A stretch of 41,480 nt of DNA. It comes from Candidatus Eiseniibacteriota bacterium (GTDB taxonomy: Bacteria > Eisenbacteria > RBG-16-71-46). The notes below the pieces were generated by a model. It made no database searches, was not told the DNA's origin, and saw nothing but the letters and a program-made list of their open reading frames with translations. The translations under genes and the position numbers were made by a program. Location: assembly GCA_016215625.1 (NCBI GenBank), contig JACRIW010000034.1:1-41480 (forward strand). Reading direction: 5' to 3'. Numbering within the stretch: the stretch's first letter is position 1; each line of letters starts with the position of its first letter. Of the stretch, positions 14,557 to 23,801 are shown one piece after another.

Positions 14557-15461
14557 TTCGCCCGTGCGGGCACGGCGAGCGGTGGCAGCGCGGCGGCGAT
14601 CTCCTCCCGGCGCTCCTCCAGCCACGGCGGCAGGCACAGGCTCGTCCCCAGCTTTTCAGCCGGCTCGTCCACCGCGAAGCCCGGCGCATCGGTCGCGACC
14701 TCGAACAGCACGCCGCCGCTCTCGCGAAAGTAGAACGACCGGAAATACTTCCGGTCGAGCACTCCGCCCGGTCGCAGGCCTTCTCCTTCGACGCCCACCC
14801 GTAGCGCCGCCTGGTGGTCGTCGCCGGCGGCGCGGAACGCGACATGATGGATCGCGCCCGCCGCCATGCGGCCCGGCGCGGCGGCCGGCGCTTCGAGCAC
14901 GTCGACGTGCGTGCCGGTGGCGGCCTCGCCGCTCGCGCGCGCGATCGCGCCCTCGCGGCGGATCGTGAACCCGAACGCGCCGAGCAGCGCGAGCGTGCGC
15001 TCGGCGCTCGTGACAGTGAGCGTCACGGCGTGCAGCCCCGTGGGCCACATTTCGTCCGCGTACGCGTCGCTCTCGACCAGCTCGATCCGGATGCCGTCGG
15101 GGTCGTCGAGCGCGAGCGCGCGGTCGCCGAAGCGCCCGGGCGACGGCGCGCTCGGCACGCCGAGACGCGCGAGCCGCTGCTTTCAGCGCTCGAGCGTGCC
15201 CTTCGGCACGCACATCGCGAGCGACGTCGCCTGCCCCGCGCCCGGCTTGCCGTCGCGCCGGAGGCGCGAACCCGCGAAGTACGTGACCAGCGTTCCGGGC
15301 GACCCGGAGGCGTCGCCGAAATACAGATGGTGCGAGGACGGGTCGTCGAAGTTCACCGTGCGCTTGACGAGCCTGAGCCCCAGCACGCGCACCCAGAAGT
15401 CGGTCGTGGCCTGCGCCGACGACGCGATCGCCGTGACGTGGTGCAGGCCCTGGACGCTCAC
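14553..15461 (-). pseudogene. Glyoxalase/VOC dioxygenase-family gene with an in-frame TGA
   Basis: A two-module vicinal-oxygen-chelate protein of the YkcA/PcpA ring-cleaving dioxygenase type. The upstream part (GTG start at 15459-15461, eight bp past trpB) reads GLHHVTAIA, then RLVKRTVNFDDPSSHHLYFG and VPKGTLER. A TGA at 15183-15185 follows, and the same frame continues KQRLARLGVP, then FGDRALALDDPDGIRIEL, IHHVAFRA and GGVLFEVATD. The metal ligands (His, His, Glu) are intact. Relatives usually carry FW-x-x-RL here, so TGA sits where Trp (TGG) is expected: a single G-to-A change. The rest of the reading frame is undamaged, so this is a recent nonsense mutation, a read-through case or a sequence error. 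A downstream GTG (15158) could restart only the C-terminal half. Confidence 0.8.
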
Positions 15462-15466
15462 GCCGA

Positions 15467-16666
15467 TCAGCCCCGGCCGGTCACGCGCAGCACTTCGGCC
15501 ACGTCCTTGTCGCCGCGACCCGAGAGGTTCACGAGCACGCGCGCGTTCGGTCCCAGCTTCCTGCCTTCGCGCAACGTCCACGCGAGCGCGTGCGAGGACT
15601 CGAGCGCGGGCAGGATGCCCTCGAGCCGCGAGAGCGCCTCGAACGCGGCGAGCGCCTCGTCGTCGGAGGCGTGCGAGTACTCGGCGAGCCCCTGGTCGTT
15701 CAGCCACGCGTGCTCGGGCCCCAGGGCCGGATAGTCGAGACCGGCCGAGACCGAGTGCGTCTCGCGCACCATGCCGTGCTCGTCCTGGAGGATCAGCGTG
15801 CGCGTGCCGTGCAGCACGCCGACCGAGTGCTCGGGCACGCGCGCGGCGTGCTTGCCGCTCGCGATGCCGTGGCCCGCGGCCTCCACGCCCACCTTGCGCA
15901 CCGACGCGTCGCCGAGGAAAGCGTGGAAGAGCCCGATCGCGTTGCTGCCACCGCCGACGCACGCGACGAGCACGTCGGGCAGGCCGCCCGCGAGCGCGTC
16001 GAACTGCGCGCGCGCCTCGATGCCGATCACGCGGTGGAAGTCGCGTACCATCACCGGGAACGGATGCGGCCCGAGCACGGAGCCGAGGATGTAGTGCGTG
16101 TCGCGCACGCGCGTCACCCAGTCGCGCAGCGCTTCGTTCACGGCGTCCTTGAGCGTGCGCGAGCCGGCTTCGACCTCGCGCACCTCGGCGCCCAGCAGCC
16201 GCATGCGTTCGACGTTGAGCTTCTGGCGGCGCGCGTCCTCGCTGCCCATGTACACGACGCACTCGAGCCCGAAGCGCGCGGCGGCCGCCGCGGTCGCGAC
16301 GCCGTGCTGGCCCGCGCCCGTCTCGGCGATCACGCGCGGCTTGCCCATGCGCTTCGTGAGCAGGCACTGGCCGATCGTGTTGTTGATCTTGTGCGCGCCC
16401 GTGTGCAGCAGGTCCTCGCGCTTGAGGAACACGCGGCAGCCCGCGGCCTCCGAGAAGCGCTTCGCCTCGATCACCGGCGTCGGGCGGCCCGCGAAGTCGC
16501 GCAGCGTCTCGTCGAGGTCGCGCTGGAACTCGGCGTCGCCCTTCGCGCGCTCGTACTCGCGCTCCAGTTCCTCGAGCGCGTGGATGAGGGTTTCGGGGAC
16601 GAACTTGCCGCCGTAGGGGCCGAAGTGGCCGCCGGCGTCAGGACGACTGACGGATGCGCTCATCAC
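15467..16666 (-). CDS. trpB: Tryptophan synthase beta chain
   Basis: PLP enzyme joining indole and serine to tryptophan, 399 aa (normal). The N-terminus has the signature [14 protein letters not shown]. The cofactor Lys is K93 in [13 protein letters not shown]; the catalytic Glu is E115 in [13 protein letters not shown]; the phosphate loop is VGGGSNAIG. This is the TrpB1 type that normally pairs with TrpA, but no trpA follows: the next gene is the broken VOC gene. The start (ATG pair at 16661-16666) lies inside the end of trpF (29-bp overlap), so translation is coupled. Last biosynthetic gene of the recN-trp transcription unit. Confidence 0.97.
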   Translation of the reverse strand: MMSASVSRPDAGGHFGPYGGKFVPETLIHALEELEREYERAKGDAEFQRDLDETLRDFAGRPTPVIEAKRFSEAAGCRVFLKREDLLHTGAHKINNTIGQCLLTKRMGKPRVIAETGAGQHGVATAAAAARFGLECVVYMGSEDARRQKLNVERMRLLGAEVREVEAGSRTLKDAVNEALRDWVTRVRDTHYILGSVLGPHPFPVMVRDFHRVIGIEARAQFDALAGGLPDVLVACVGGGSNAIGLFHAFLGDASVRKVGVEAAGHGIASGKHAARVPEHSVGVLHGTRTLILQDEHGMVRETHSVSAGLDYPALGPEHAWLNDQGLAEYSHASDDEALAAFEALSRLEGILPALESSHALAWTLREGRKLGPNARVLVNLSGRGDKDVAEVLRVTGRG

Positions 16667-17288
16667 ACTCTCGTACTGCGGCGACGAAGCGCCGCACGCG
16701 TTCGGGGTCCTTGATGCCGGGAGAAGATTCCAGGCGGGACGAAGCGTCCACGCCGAAGGGGTGCAGTGTCGCGATCGCGGCCGCGACGTTGCCGCCGTCG
16801 AGCCCGCCCGCGAGCATCACGGGCCTGTCCGATGCGAGTGCGCGTGCCGCGTTCCAGGGAAAGGTGGCGCCGGTGCCGCCGTCCATGCCCGCTTTCGCGG
16901 TGTCGAGCAGCACGAGGTGTGGCGCGGGCGGCAGTTCGCCGTGCAGCGCGCCGTCCTCGGACACGCCGAGCCCGAACGCGCAGGGCAGCGGGAAGTCCGC
17001 GGGCCAGCCGGTCGGCGAGACGCGGTGCAGCTGGATGCGCGAGGCCCCGGCGGCCCGGGCGAGCGCGAGCGCCTCGTCCGGCGTGGGCGCGACCATCACC
17101 GCGACGGCGGTCGCGCCGCCCAGCGAGGCGACGATCTCCCCCGCGGCTTCCGGGGCGATCGCCCGCGGGCTCGACGCCTTCACGATGAAACCGAGCCAGT
17201 CGGCGCCGCACTCGAGCGCCCACGCCGCGTCCTCGCGGCGCGTGAGGCCGCACACCTTCACGGTCGTGCGGCGCGTGCTCGGGGACAC
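16638..17288 (-). CDS. trpF: Phosphoribosylanthranilate isomerase
   Basis: TIM-barrel isomerase of the third step of tryptophan synthesis, 216 aa. The start is taken as the GTG at 17286-17288, 11 nt after the trpC stop, giving [17 protein letters not shown] with the catalytic Cys in KVCGLTR. The catalytic Asp lies in [10 protein letters not shown]. The phosphate-binding loops are [11 protein letters not shown] and [17 protein letters not shown], the standard C-terminal TrpF signature. The C-terminus overlaps the start of trpB. No fusion to trpC. Confidence 0.95.
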   Translation of the reverse strand: MSPSTRRTTVKVCGLTRREDAAWALECGADWLGFIVKASSPRAIAPEAAGEIVASLGGATAVAVMVAPTPDEALALARAAGASRIQLHRVSPTGWPADFPLPCAFGLGVSEDGALHGELPPAPHLVLLDTAKAGMDGGTGATFPWNAARALASDRPVMLAGGLDGGNVAAAIATLHPFGVDASSRLESSPGIKDPERVRRFVAAVRECDERIRQSS

Positions 17289-17299
17289 GGCGGCGCGGC

Positions 17300-18124
17300 T
17301 CAGGCGCCGCGAGCCGCGCCGCCGCGGGCGGCTGCGCCCAGCGCGGCGAGCGTGGCGGCCGGATCGGCCGACGTCATGAACACTTCGCCCATCAGCACGG
17401 CGTCGCAGCGCGTGCCGCGCAGCCGGGCGAGATCCTCGGGGCGCGACAGCCCGCTCTCGGCGACCGCGACGACGTGTTCGGGCAGCCGCGGCAGCAGCCG
17501 GACGCTCGTCTCGAGGCTCACCTCGAACGTGCGCAGCGAGCGGTTGTTGATCCCGACGATCGACGCGCCCGCGCGCAGCGCCGGCCCGAGTTCGTCCTCG
17601 TCGTGGATCTCGACCAGTGCGTCGAGCCCGAGCAGCCGTGCCTCGCCGATGAAGCGTGCCATCTCGGCTTCCGACAGCAGCGCCGCGAGCAGCAGCACGG
17701 CGTCGGCGCCCCGGGCCGCGGCGTCGACGATCTGGTACGAGTCGACGACGAAGTCCTTCATGAGCAGCGGCAGCCTCACGTGCGGCCGCACGGCGTTCAT
17801 CCACTCGGGATCGCCGCGGAAGTGATCGGGCTCGGTGACGAGCGAGACCGCGGCGGCGCCGTGCGCCTCGTACAGCTTCGCGGTCGCGACCGGGTCCACG
17901 TGCTCGTTGAGCAGTCCCTTGGACGGCGAGGCGCGCTTCACCTCGCAGAGCATCTTGATCGCGCCGGACTCTCCCCCGCGCCGCAGCGCGCGCTCGAGCC
18001 GCCCGGCGGGTTCGGTGCGCACGATCCGGCCGCGCAGCACGTGCGCGGGCACGGCTTCGCTCATCTCCGCCACGCGGCGGCGGCGGTCGGCGACGATGCG
18101 CGCGAGGAAGTCCGGGCCGCTCAC
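17300..18124 (-). CDS. trpC: Indole-3-glycerol phosphate synthase
   Basis: TIM-barrel enzyme closing the indole ring (CdRP to indole-glycerol phosphate), 274 aa. The signature EVKRASPSKG (61-70) includes catalytic Lys and Ser. Other active-site strands are LLMKDFVVDSYQI, DALVEIHDEDE, VGINNRSLRTF and VAVAESGLS. The ATG overlaps the stop of the upstream RDD-domain gene (ATGA). A Gly/Ala/Arg-rich C-terminal tail is the only oddity. Confidence 0.97.
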   Translation of the reverse strand: MSGPDFLARIVADRRRRVAEMSEAVPAHVLRGRIVRTEPAGRLERALRRGGESGAIKMLCEVKRASPSKGLLNEHVDPVATAKLYEAHGAAAVSLVTEPDHFRGDPEWMNAVRPHVRLPLLMKDFVVDSYQIVDAAARGADAVLLLAALLSEAEMARFIGEARLLGLDALVEIHDEDELGPALRAGASIVGINNRSLRTFEVSLETSVRLLPRLPEHVVAVAESGLSRPEDLARLRGTRCDAVLMGEVFMTSADPAATLAALGAAARGGAARGA

Positions 18125-18903
18125 GACGCCACCACGAACGAACCGCCGGAGTCGCGCGCGACGCTTTCGTCGCGGCGCACGACGAGGCAGCCGGTCATCG
18201 CGTCGTGCAGCGTCTGGCGCTTGCCGTTCCAGAGCTGGAAGGCGTAGCCCATGCCGCAGAGCAGCGACGAGACGATCTTGGCGAACTGGCGTGCGAGCGC
18301 GCGGCCGAAGCCGATGCGGCGGCCGTGCATGTCGGTGACGGCGAGCCCGAGCGCCTGCTGCCCGAGCGAGCCCTGCGCGCCGGACGATTCGAGCACCGCG
18401 CAGTAGAGGAAGCCCATCGCGAGCCCCAGGATCTCCGTGGTTAGCACCGTCTTGTCACCCCATTCGTCGTCGTAGGACAGCACGGGAAGTCCGAGCGCCA
18501 CGCGCAGGATCGCCTGCGGGAAGAACAGGACGAGTCCATCGAGCACCATCGCGACGAGGCGCCGCCAGAAGCCGGCGTACGGCGGAGCCGGAGCGCTCGC
18601 CGGCGACGCGAAGGCGGCCGTCGGCGCCGAAGGCATCCACGCGGAAGGCACCGGAGGCGGCGGAGGCGCCGGAGGCGACCACGCGGGCGATGCCGCCGCG
18701 GGCTCGGTCACGAGCGGTCCGGCGTGCTCGACCGCCTGCTCCGTCGGGGCCCCCGTGGCCGGCGCGACGAGTTCGGCCGGTTCCGCCGGACCCGCGGGAG
18801 GCGCCGGAGGCGCCGGAGGCGCGGATCGCGCGAGCACCGCGCCACAACCCGCGCAGAAGCGGTCGGTGTCACCGTGTGCGCGTCCGCAACCCTCGCAGTG
18901 CAT
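18121..18903 (-). CDS. Zinc-ribbon RDD-family membrane protein inside the trp operon
   Basis: 260 aa in three parts. Residues 1-24 form a zinc ribbon (CEGC...CAGC, two CxxC pairs ten residues apart). Residues 25-108 are a Pro/Ala linker encoded by GCCGGAGGC-like repeats. From about 110 there is an RDD domain: AGFWRRLVAMVLDGLVLFF carries the Arg and Asp that name the family, then hydrophobic segments, and GSLGQQALGLAVTDMHGRR and RQTLHDAMTGCLVV, both typical. It is coupled to trpC by an ATGA overlap and starts 12 bp after trpD, so it is co-expressed with tryptophan synthesis. A transport role is sometimes suggested for RDD proteins; I see no proof here. Confidence 0.85.
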   Translation of the reverse strand: MHCEGCGRAHGDTDRFCAGCGAVLARSAPPAPPAPPAGPAEPAELVAPATGAPTEQAVEHAGPLVTEPAAASPAWSPPAPPPPPVPSAWMPSAPTAAFASPASAPAPPYAGFWRRLVAMVLDGLVLFFPQAILRVALGLPVLSYDDEWGDKTVLTTEILGLAMGFLYCAVLESSGAQGSLGQQALGLAVTDMHGRRIGFGRALARQFAKIVSSLLCGMGYAFQLWNGKRQTLHDAMTGCLVVRRDESVARDSGGSFVVAS

Positions 18904-18915
18904 GGCCGCTGCCGC

Positions 18916-19919
18916 TCAGCCGCGGAACGCGGCCATGTCGGCCAGCTTGCGCGAGGCTTCGCCGCTGTCGATCGCCTGCTTCGCGCGAGCGACGCCCGAC
19001 GCGAGGTCGGGCGTGACACCGGCGACGACGAGCGCCGCGGCGGTGTTCAGCACGACGATGTCGCGGCCCGGGCCCTGCTCGCCCTGCAGGATCGCGCGCG
19101 TGCGCGCGGCGTTCTCGGCCGCGCTGCCGCCCGCCACGCCCGCGCGGTCGGTGTGCGCGAGGCCGTACGCGGCCGGGTCGACCTCGTATTCGGTGATCTT
19201 GCCGTCGTTCAGTTCGGCGACGTGGTTCTTCGCGAACACGGTCAGTTCGTCCATGCCGTCGCGGCCGTGCACGACCATCGCGCGCTCGCTGCCGAGCGAG
19301 TGCAGCACTTCCGCGATCGGGCGCACGAGCGTGTCCGAGTACACGCCGAGCAGCTGGCGCGTGGCGCCGGCCGGGTTCGTGAGCGGGCCGAGCACGTTGA
19401 ACACCGTGCGCACGCCCAGCTCGCGGCGCGGACCGACGGCGTGACGCAGCGCGCCGTGGTAGTTCGGCGCGAACAGGAACGTGATGCCGAGGATGTCGAG
19501 CGAGCGCGCGGCGTCCACGGGCGTCAGGTCGATGCCGACGCCGAGCGACTCGAGCACGTCGGCGCTGCCGGTACGGCTCGAGACCGCGCGGTTGCCGTGC
19601 TTGGCGACCGCGACGCCGCACGAGGCGACGACGATCGCGACCGTCGTCGAGATGTTGATCGTGCCGGCGTTGTCGCCGCCGGTGCCGCACGTGTCGAGCA
19701 GCGGCGAGCGCTTCGAGTGCAGCGGCGGCACGCGCTGGCGCATCGCCTCCGCGAACCCGCCGATCTCGTCGGTCGTCTCGCCCTTCATGCGCAGCGCGAC
19801 GGCGAGGCCGGCGATCTGCGACGGCGTGGCCTCTCCCGCGAGCACCTGCTCCATCGTGGCGCGCGCGAGTTCACGCGAAAGGTTCTCGTGGGCGACGGCA
19901 CGGGCGATGGCGGACTGGA

Positions 19920-19923
<4 letters not shown>
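18916..19923 (-). CDS. trpD: Anthranilate phosphoribosyltransferase
   Basis: Transfers phosphoribose from PRPP to anthranilate; 335 aa, the normal length. The start is the GTG at 19921-19923, which overlaps the trpG stop (GTGA) and has GAGGAG about ten nt upstream. The PRPP-binding glycine loop is CGTGGD (79-84), followed by NIST (90-93) and [18 protein letters not shown], all hallmark segments. The Mg-binding region is [10 protein letters not shown]. Separate from trpG, unlike the fused enterobacterial protein. Confidence 0.97.
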
Positions 19924-20506
<583 letters not shown>

Positions 20507-20510
<4 letters not shown>

Positions 20511-21973
20511 CGTGCACCCCGCTCGGCCCGCTGCACCGCCAGCCACAGCGCGCGGCCCTTGTTCATGGTTTCGTCCCACTCGTGCTCGGGCTGCGAGTCC
20601 GCGACGATGCCGGCCCCCACGCCCCAGTACGCCTTGCCGTCCGCGTACACGAGCGTGCGGATCGCGATCGCGAGGTCGAGGTTGCCGTGGTAGTCGAAGT
20701 GCCCGACGGCGCCCGCGTAGATGCCGCGGCGCACGGGTTCGAGCGAGTCGATGATCTCCATCGCGCGCACCTTGGGTGCGCCGGACACGGTGCCCGCGGG
20801 GAACGTCGCGCGCACGGCGTCGATCGGGGCGAGCTCGCCCTTCACGCGCCCGCGCACGTTCGACACGAGGTGCATGACCTGCGAGTAGCGCTCGACCGTG
20901 AGGTACTCGTTCGTCTCGACCGAGCCGAACTCGGCGACGCGGCCCACGTCGTTGCGCCCGAGGTCCACGAGCATCACGTGCTCGGCGCGCTCCTTCTCGT
21001 TCGCGAGCAGCTCTTCCTCGAGCGCGCGGTCCTCGTCCGCCGTGCGGCCGCGCGGACGCGTGCCGGCGATCGGGCGCACCTCGATGGTGGTGTCCGTGCG
21101 GCGCACGAGCACCTCGGGCGAGCTGCCGACGATCGAGAAGTCGCCCATGCGCAGGAAGTACATGTACGGCGACGGGTTCGTCACGCGCAGCGCGCGATAG
21201 CCCTCGAACGGCGGCTGCGAGACCTCGGCGCTCATGCGGTGGCTCAGGACCACCTGGAAGATGTCGCCCGCGCGGATGTGTTCCTTGGCGGTCTCGACGG
21301 CCGCCATGAACTTCTCCTTGGTCACGCTCGAAACCGGCTCGCTCGCCTCGCCCCACGCCGGCGGCTCGATCCACGAGAAGGGCCGGCGCAGGCGTTCGAC
21401 CTCGGCGTTCAGCCGCGCGACGGCGGCGTCGTACGCGGCGTTCGGGTCGTCTCCCCCGCGCGCGTGCGTCACCACCTTCATCGTGTGCGTGAGGTTGTCG
21501 AACACGCTCACGACGTCGCCGAACAGGAACACCGCGTCCGGCACCTGCAGTTCGTCCTTCGCCTCGGAAGGCAGCTTCTCGAACCAGCGCACCGCGTCGT
21601 ACGACAGGTAGCCCACGGCGCCGCCGCAGAAGCGTGGCAGCCCGGGCAGCGCGACCGCCTGGTGCTCGCGCAGCAGCGCGGCGAGCTCCTCGAGCGGATG
21701 CTTCGTGCCCTTGATCGTCTTGCCGTCGCGATGGATCTCGCAGCTCTCGCCGCGCGCGGTGAACACGAGCGACGGGCGGCTGCCGAGCAGCGAGAACCGT
21801 CCCCACTTCTCGCCGCCCTCGACGCTCTCGAGCAGGAAGCCGTACGGGCCGTCGTCGATCTTGCGGAAGGCCGAGACGGGCGTGTCGTGGTCGGCGAACA
21901 CCTCGCGGTAGACCGGCACGAGCTTGCCGGTCTTCGCGAGTGCGTGGAACTCGGAGCGAGTGGGAACGATCAC
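20507..21973 (-). CDS. trpE: Anthranilate synthase component I
   Basis: Converts chorismate to anthranilate; 488 aa. The start is the GTG at 21971-21973, overlapping the recN stop (GTGA). The feedback-binding segment [18 protein letters not shown] (47-64) holds the LLES motif that binds tryptophan, so allosteric inhibition is expected. The chorismate-binding core includes [58 protein letters not shown] and [18 protein letters not shown]. There is no room for a leader peptide or attenuator in front of it because the gene is embedded in the end of recN. Confidence 0.97.
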
Positions 21974-23661
21974 GAATGGCCCTTGCCGGAGGGCGCCGCG
22001 AGCAGCTCGCGCGCCTGCCTTCGGGTGGTGTCCGTCACCCGCTCGCCCGCGAGCATGCGCGAGAGCTCCTCGACGCGGTCCGCGGCCGACAGCACCGCCA
22101 CCTTCGCCGTGGTGCGGCCGCCGGACACCTGCTTGGAAACCGACAGGTGATGGCGTCCCAACGCCGCGATCATGGGCAAGTGGGTGACACAAATGACCTG
22201 GCGGTGCTCGGCCAGGCTCCGGAGGCGCTCCCCCACAGCCTGTGCGACGGCACCGCCGATGCCGGAATCTACTTCGTCGAACACGAGAAGGTCAACGCGG
22301 TCACGGGTTTGCAGCGCGCACTTGAGTGCGAGCATGACGCGCGAAAGCTCGCCCCCCGAGGCGATCTTCTGGAGCACGCGCGCAGGCTCGCCCGGATTCG
22401 CGGTGAACAGCAGCTGCACGTCGTCGAGCCCCGTCGGCCCGGGCTGGCCCGAGGGCGCCGGCGCCACCTCGAAGCTGATCCGGGCGTGCGGGAAGCCGAG
22501 CGGCTTGAGCTCCTTGCTCAGGCGGCTCGTCCACTGCGTCGCGGCCGCCTTGCGTGCGGCGGTGAGCGCCTTGCCCGCGGCGAGGCACGCGGCCTCGGCC
22601 TTCTCGCGGCGCGCGCGGGCGCGCTCGAGCGCGCCTTCGGAGTCCTCGCCCTCGGCGAGTTCGGTGCGCAGCTCCTCGCGCCACGCGATCAGCTCGGCGA
22701 CCGGCCGGCGGTACTTGCGCGTGAGTCGCGCGTACAGCTCGCGCCGCGCCTCGACCTCCTCGAGCGCGGCCGGGTCCGCCTCGAGCTTGTCGAGGTAGTC
22801 CGCCAGCGCGCGGGCGGCCTCGGCCGCAGCGAGCGCCGCCTCGTTCACCGCGGCCACGGTCTCGGCGAGCGAACCGTCGAGCGCCGCCGCCTGGTCGAGC
22901 GCGTGGCGCGCCGCGCCGAGCGACTCGCCCGCCGCGGACTCTCCTTCGGAGAGCCGCTCGAGCGCGGTCGAAGCGAGCGCGCGCAGCCGGTCGGCGTGCG
23001 CGAGGCGTGACGCCTCCTGCTTCAGCTCCTCCTCCTCGCCTTCGGCGAGGCGCGCGTCGTCGAGTTCGGCCGCGGCCGCGCTCAGGTAGTCGCGGCGCTC
23101 GGCGAACGTGGCGAGCGATTCCTGCAGCCGCGTGAGGTCGCCGTCGGCCTCGCGCAGCGCGGCGAGCGTCTCGCCGTAAGCGGCGCGCTGGTCCTCGAGC
23201 GCGCCCAGCCGGTCGAGCGTCGCGAGCGCGGCGCCCTCGCGCAGCAGGCTCTGGTGCTCGTGCTGGCCGTGCAGGTCGAGCAGCCACTCGCCGAGCTTCT
23301 TGAGCGAGGCGAGCGTCACGCCCGTCTGGTTGACCGTCGCGCGGCTGCGCCCTTCGGCGCTCACCTCGCGGCGCACGATCAGCAGCTCGCCGTCGAACTC
23401 CGTGCCCCACTCGTCGAGCAGCGCGGCGACGCGCTTCGCGGTCTCGCCGCCCAGGCGGAACTCGCCTTCGACGACCGCGGCCTTCGCCCCTTCGCGCACG
23501 ACGTCGGCGTCGGCGCGCGCGCCGACCAGCAGGCCGAGCGACGACACGACGAGCGACTTGCCCGATCCGGTCTCGCCGGTGACCGCGTGCAGCCCGTCCC
23601 CGAGCGCGAGTTCGACGCGTTCGGCGAGCGCGAGGTCACGAATGCTCAGGCGTTCCAGCAT
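21970..23661 (-). CDS. recN: DNA repair protein RecN
   Basis: SMC-like ATPase for double-strand-break repair, 563 aa (normal). Walker A GETGSGKS lies at 29-36. Two long Ala/Glu/Arg-rich coiled coils (about 155-380) follow. The C-terminal head has the signature [15 protein letters not shown], Walker [14 protein letters not shown] and the His-loop [10 protein letters not shown]. It is the first gene of the transcription unit that continues into trpE by a 4-bp overlap, and follows the nadK branch in the wider cluster, as in many bacteria, except that a secreted-protein gene intervenes. The ATG has GGGAAGCGGGAA upstream. Confidence 0.97.
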   Translation of the reverse strand: MLERLSIRDLALAERVELALGDGLHAVTGETGSGKSLVVSSLGLLVGARADADVVREGAKAAVVEGEFRLGGETAKRVAALLDEWGTEFDGELLIVRREVSAEGRSRATVNQTGVTLASLKKLGEWLLDLHGQHEHQSLLREGAALATLDRLGALEDQRAAYGETLAALREADGDLTRLQESLATFAERRDYLSAAAAELDDARLAEGEEEELKQEASRLAHADRLRALASTALERLSEGESAAGESLGAARHALDQAAALDGSLAETVAAVNEAALAAAEAARALADYLDKLEADPAALEEVEARRELYARLTRKYRRPVAELIAWREELRTELAEGEDSEGALERARARREKAEAACLAAGKALTAARKAAATQWTSRLSKELKPLGFPHARISFEVAPAPSGQPGPTGLDDVQLLFTANPGEPARVLQKIASGGELSRVMLALKCALQTRDRVDLLVFDEVDSGIGGAVAQAVGERLRSLAEHRQVICVTHLPMIAALGRHHLSVSKQVSGGRTTAKVAVLSAADRVEELSRMLAGERVTDTTRRQARELLAAPSGKGHS

Positions 23662-23705
23662 GTGCGTTCCCGCTTCCCTTCGGGGGCGCGACCCTGTGGC
23701 GGAGA

Positions 23706-23726
23706 CTCCGGCGGCGGGCGCCGGAG
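23706..23726 (-). terminator. 8-bp GC hairpin between the secreted esterase and recN
   Basis: CTCCGGCG (23706-23713) pairs with CGCCGGAG (23719-23726) around five nt. No T-run follows. Together with the hairpin at 23785-23801 it probably insulates recN from the gene upstream. Confidence 0.4.
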
Positions 23727-23784
23727 CGTGTGCGAGGTGGGCGGCAGTCTACTCGATGGCGCGGCGGCGGCGCAGCACGGGAGT

Positions 23785-23801
23785 GCGGCCGGCCCGGCCG
23801 C
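23785..23801 (-). terminator. 7-bp hairpin directly after the stop of the secreted esterase
   Basis: GCGGCCG (23785-23791) pairs with CGGCCGC (23795-23801) around three nt, abutting the stop codon at 23802. A GC-only structure without U-tract; termination is inferred from position. Confidence 0.4.

Noticed and set aside
15183..15185. TGA in the VOC gene as selenocysteine
   Set aside because: The position corresponds to Trp in relatives and not to a redox Cys, and no SECIS-like hairpin was evident just downstream.
16638..17804. TrpC-TrpF fusion suggested by a 388-codon frame
   Set aside because: The upstream part is an out-of-frame shadow of trpC. trpC has its own stop at 17300 and trpF a start at 17288.
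18640..18830. GCCGGAGGC-type tandem repeats as a CRISPR or mobile-element repeat
   Set aside because: They encode the Pro/Ala linker of the RDD protein, are short and irregular, and have no spacers.
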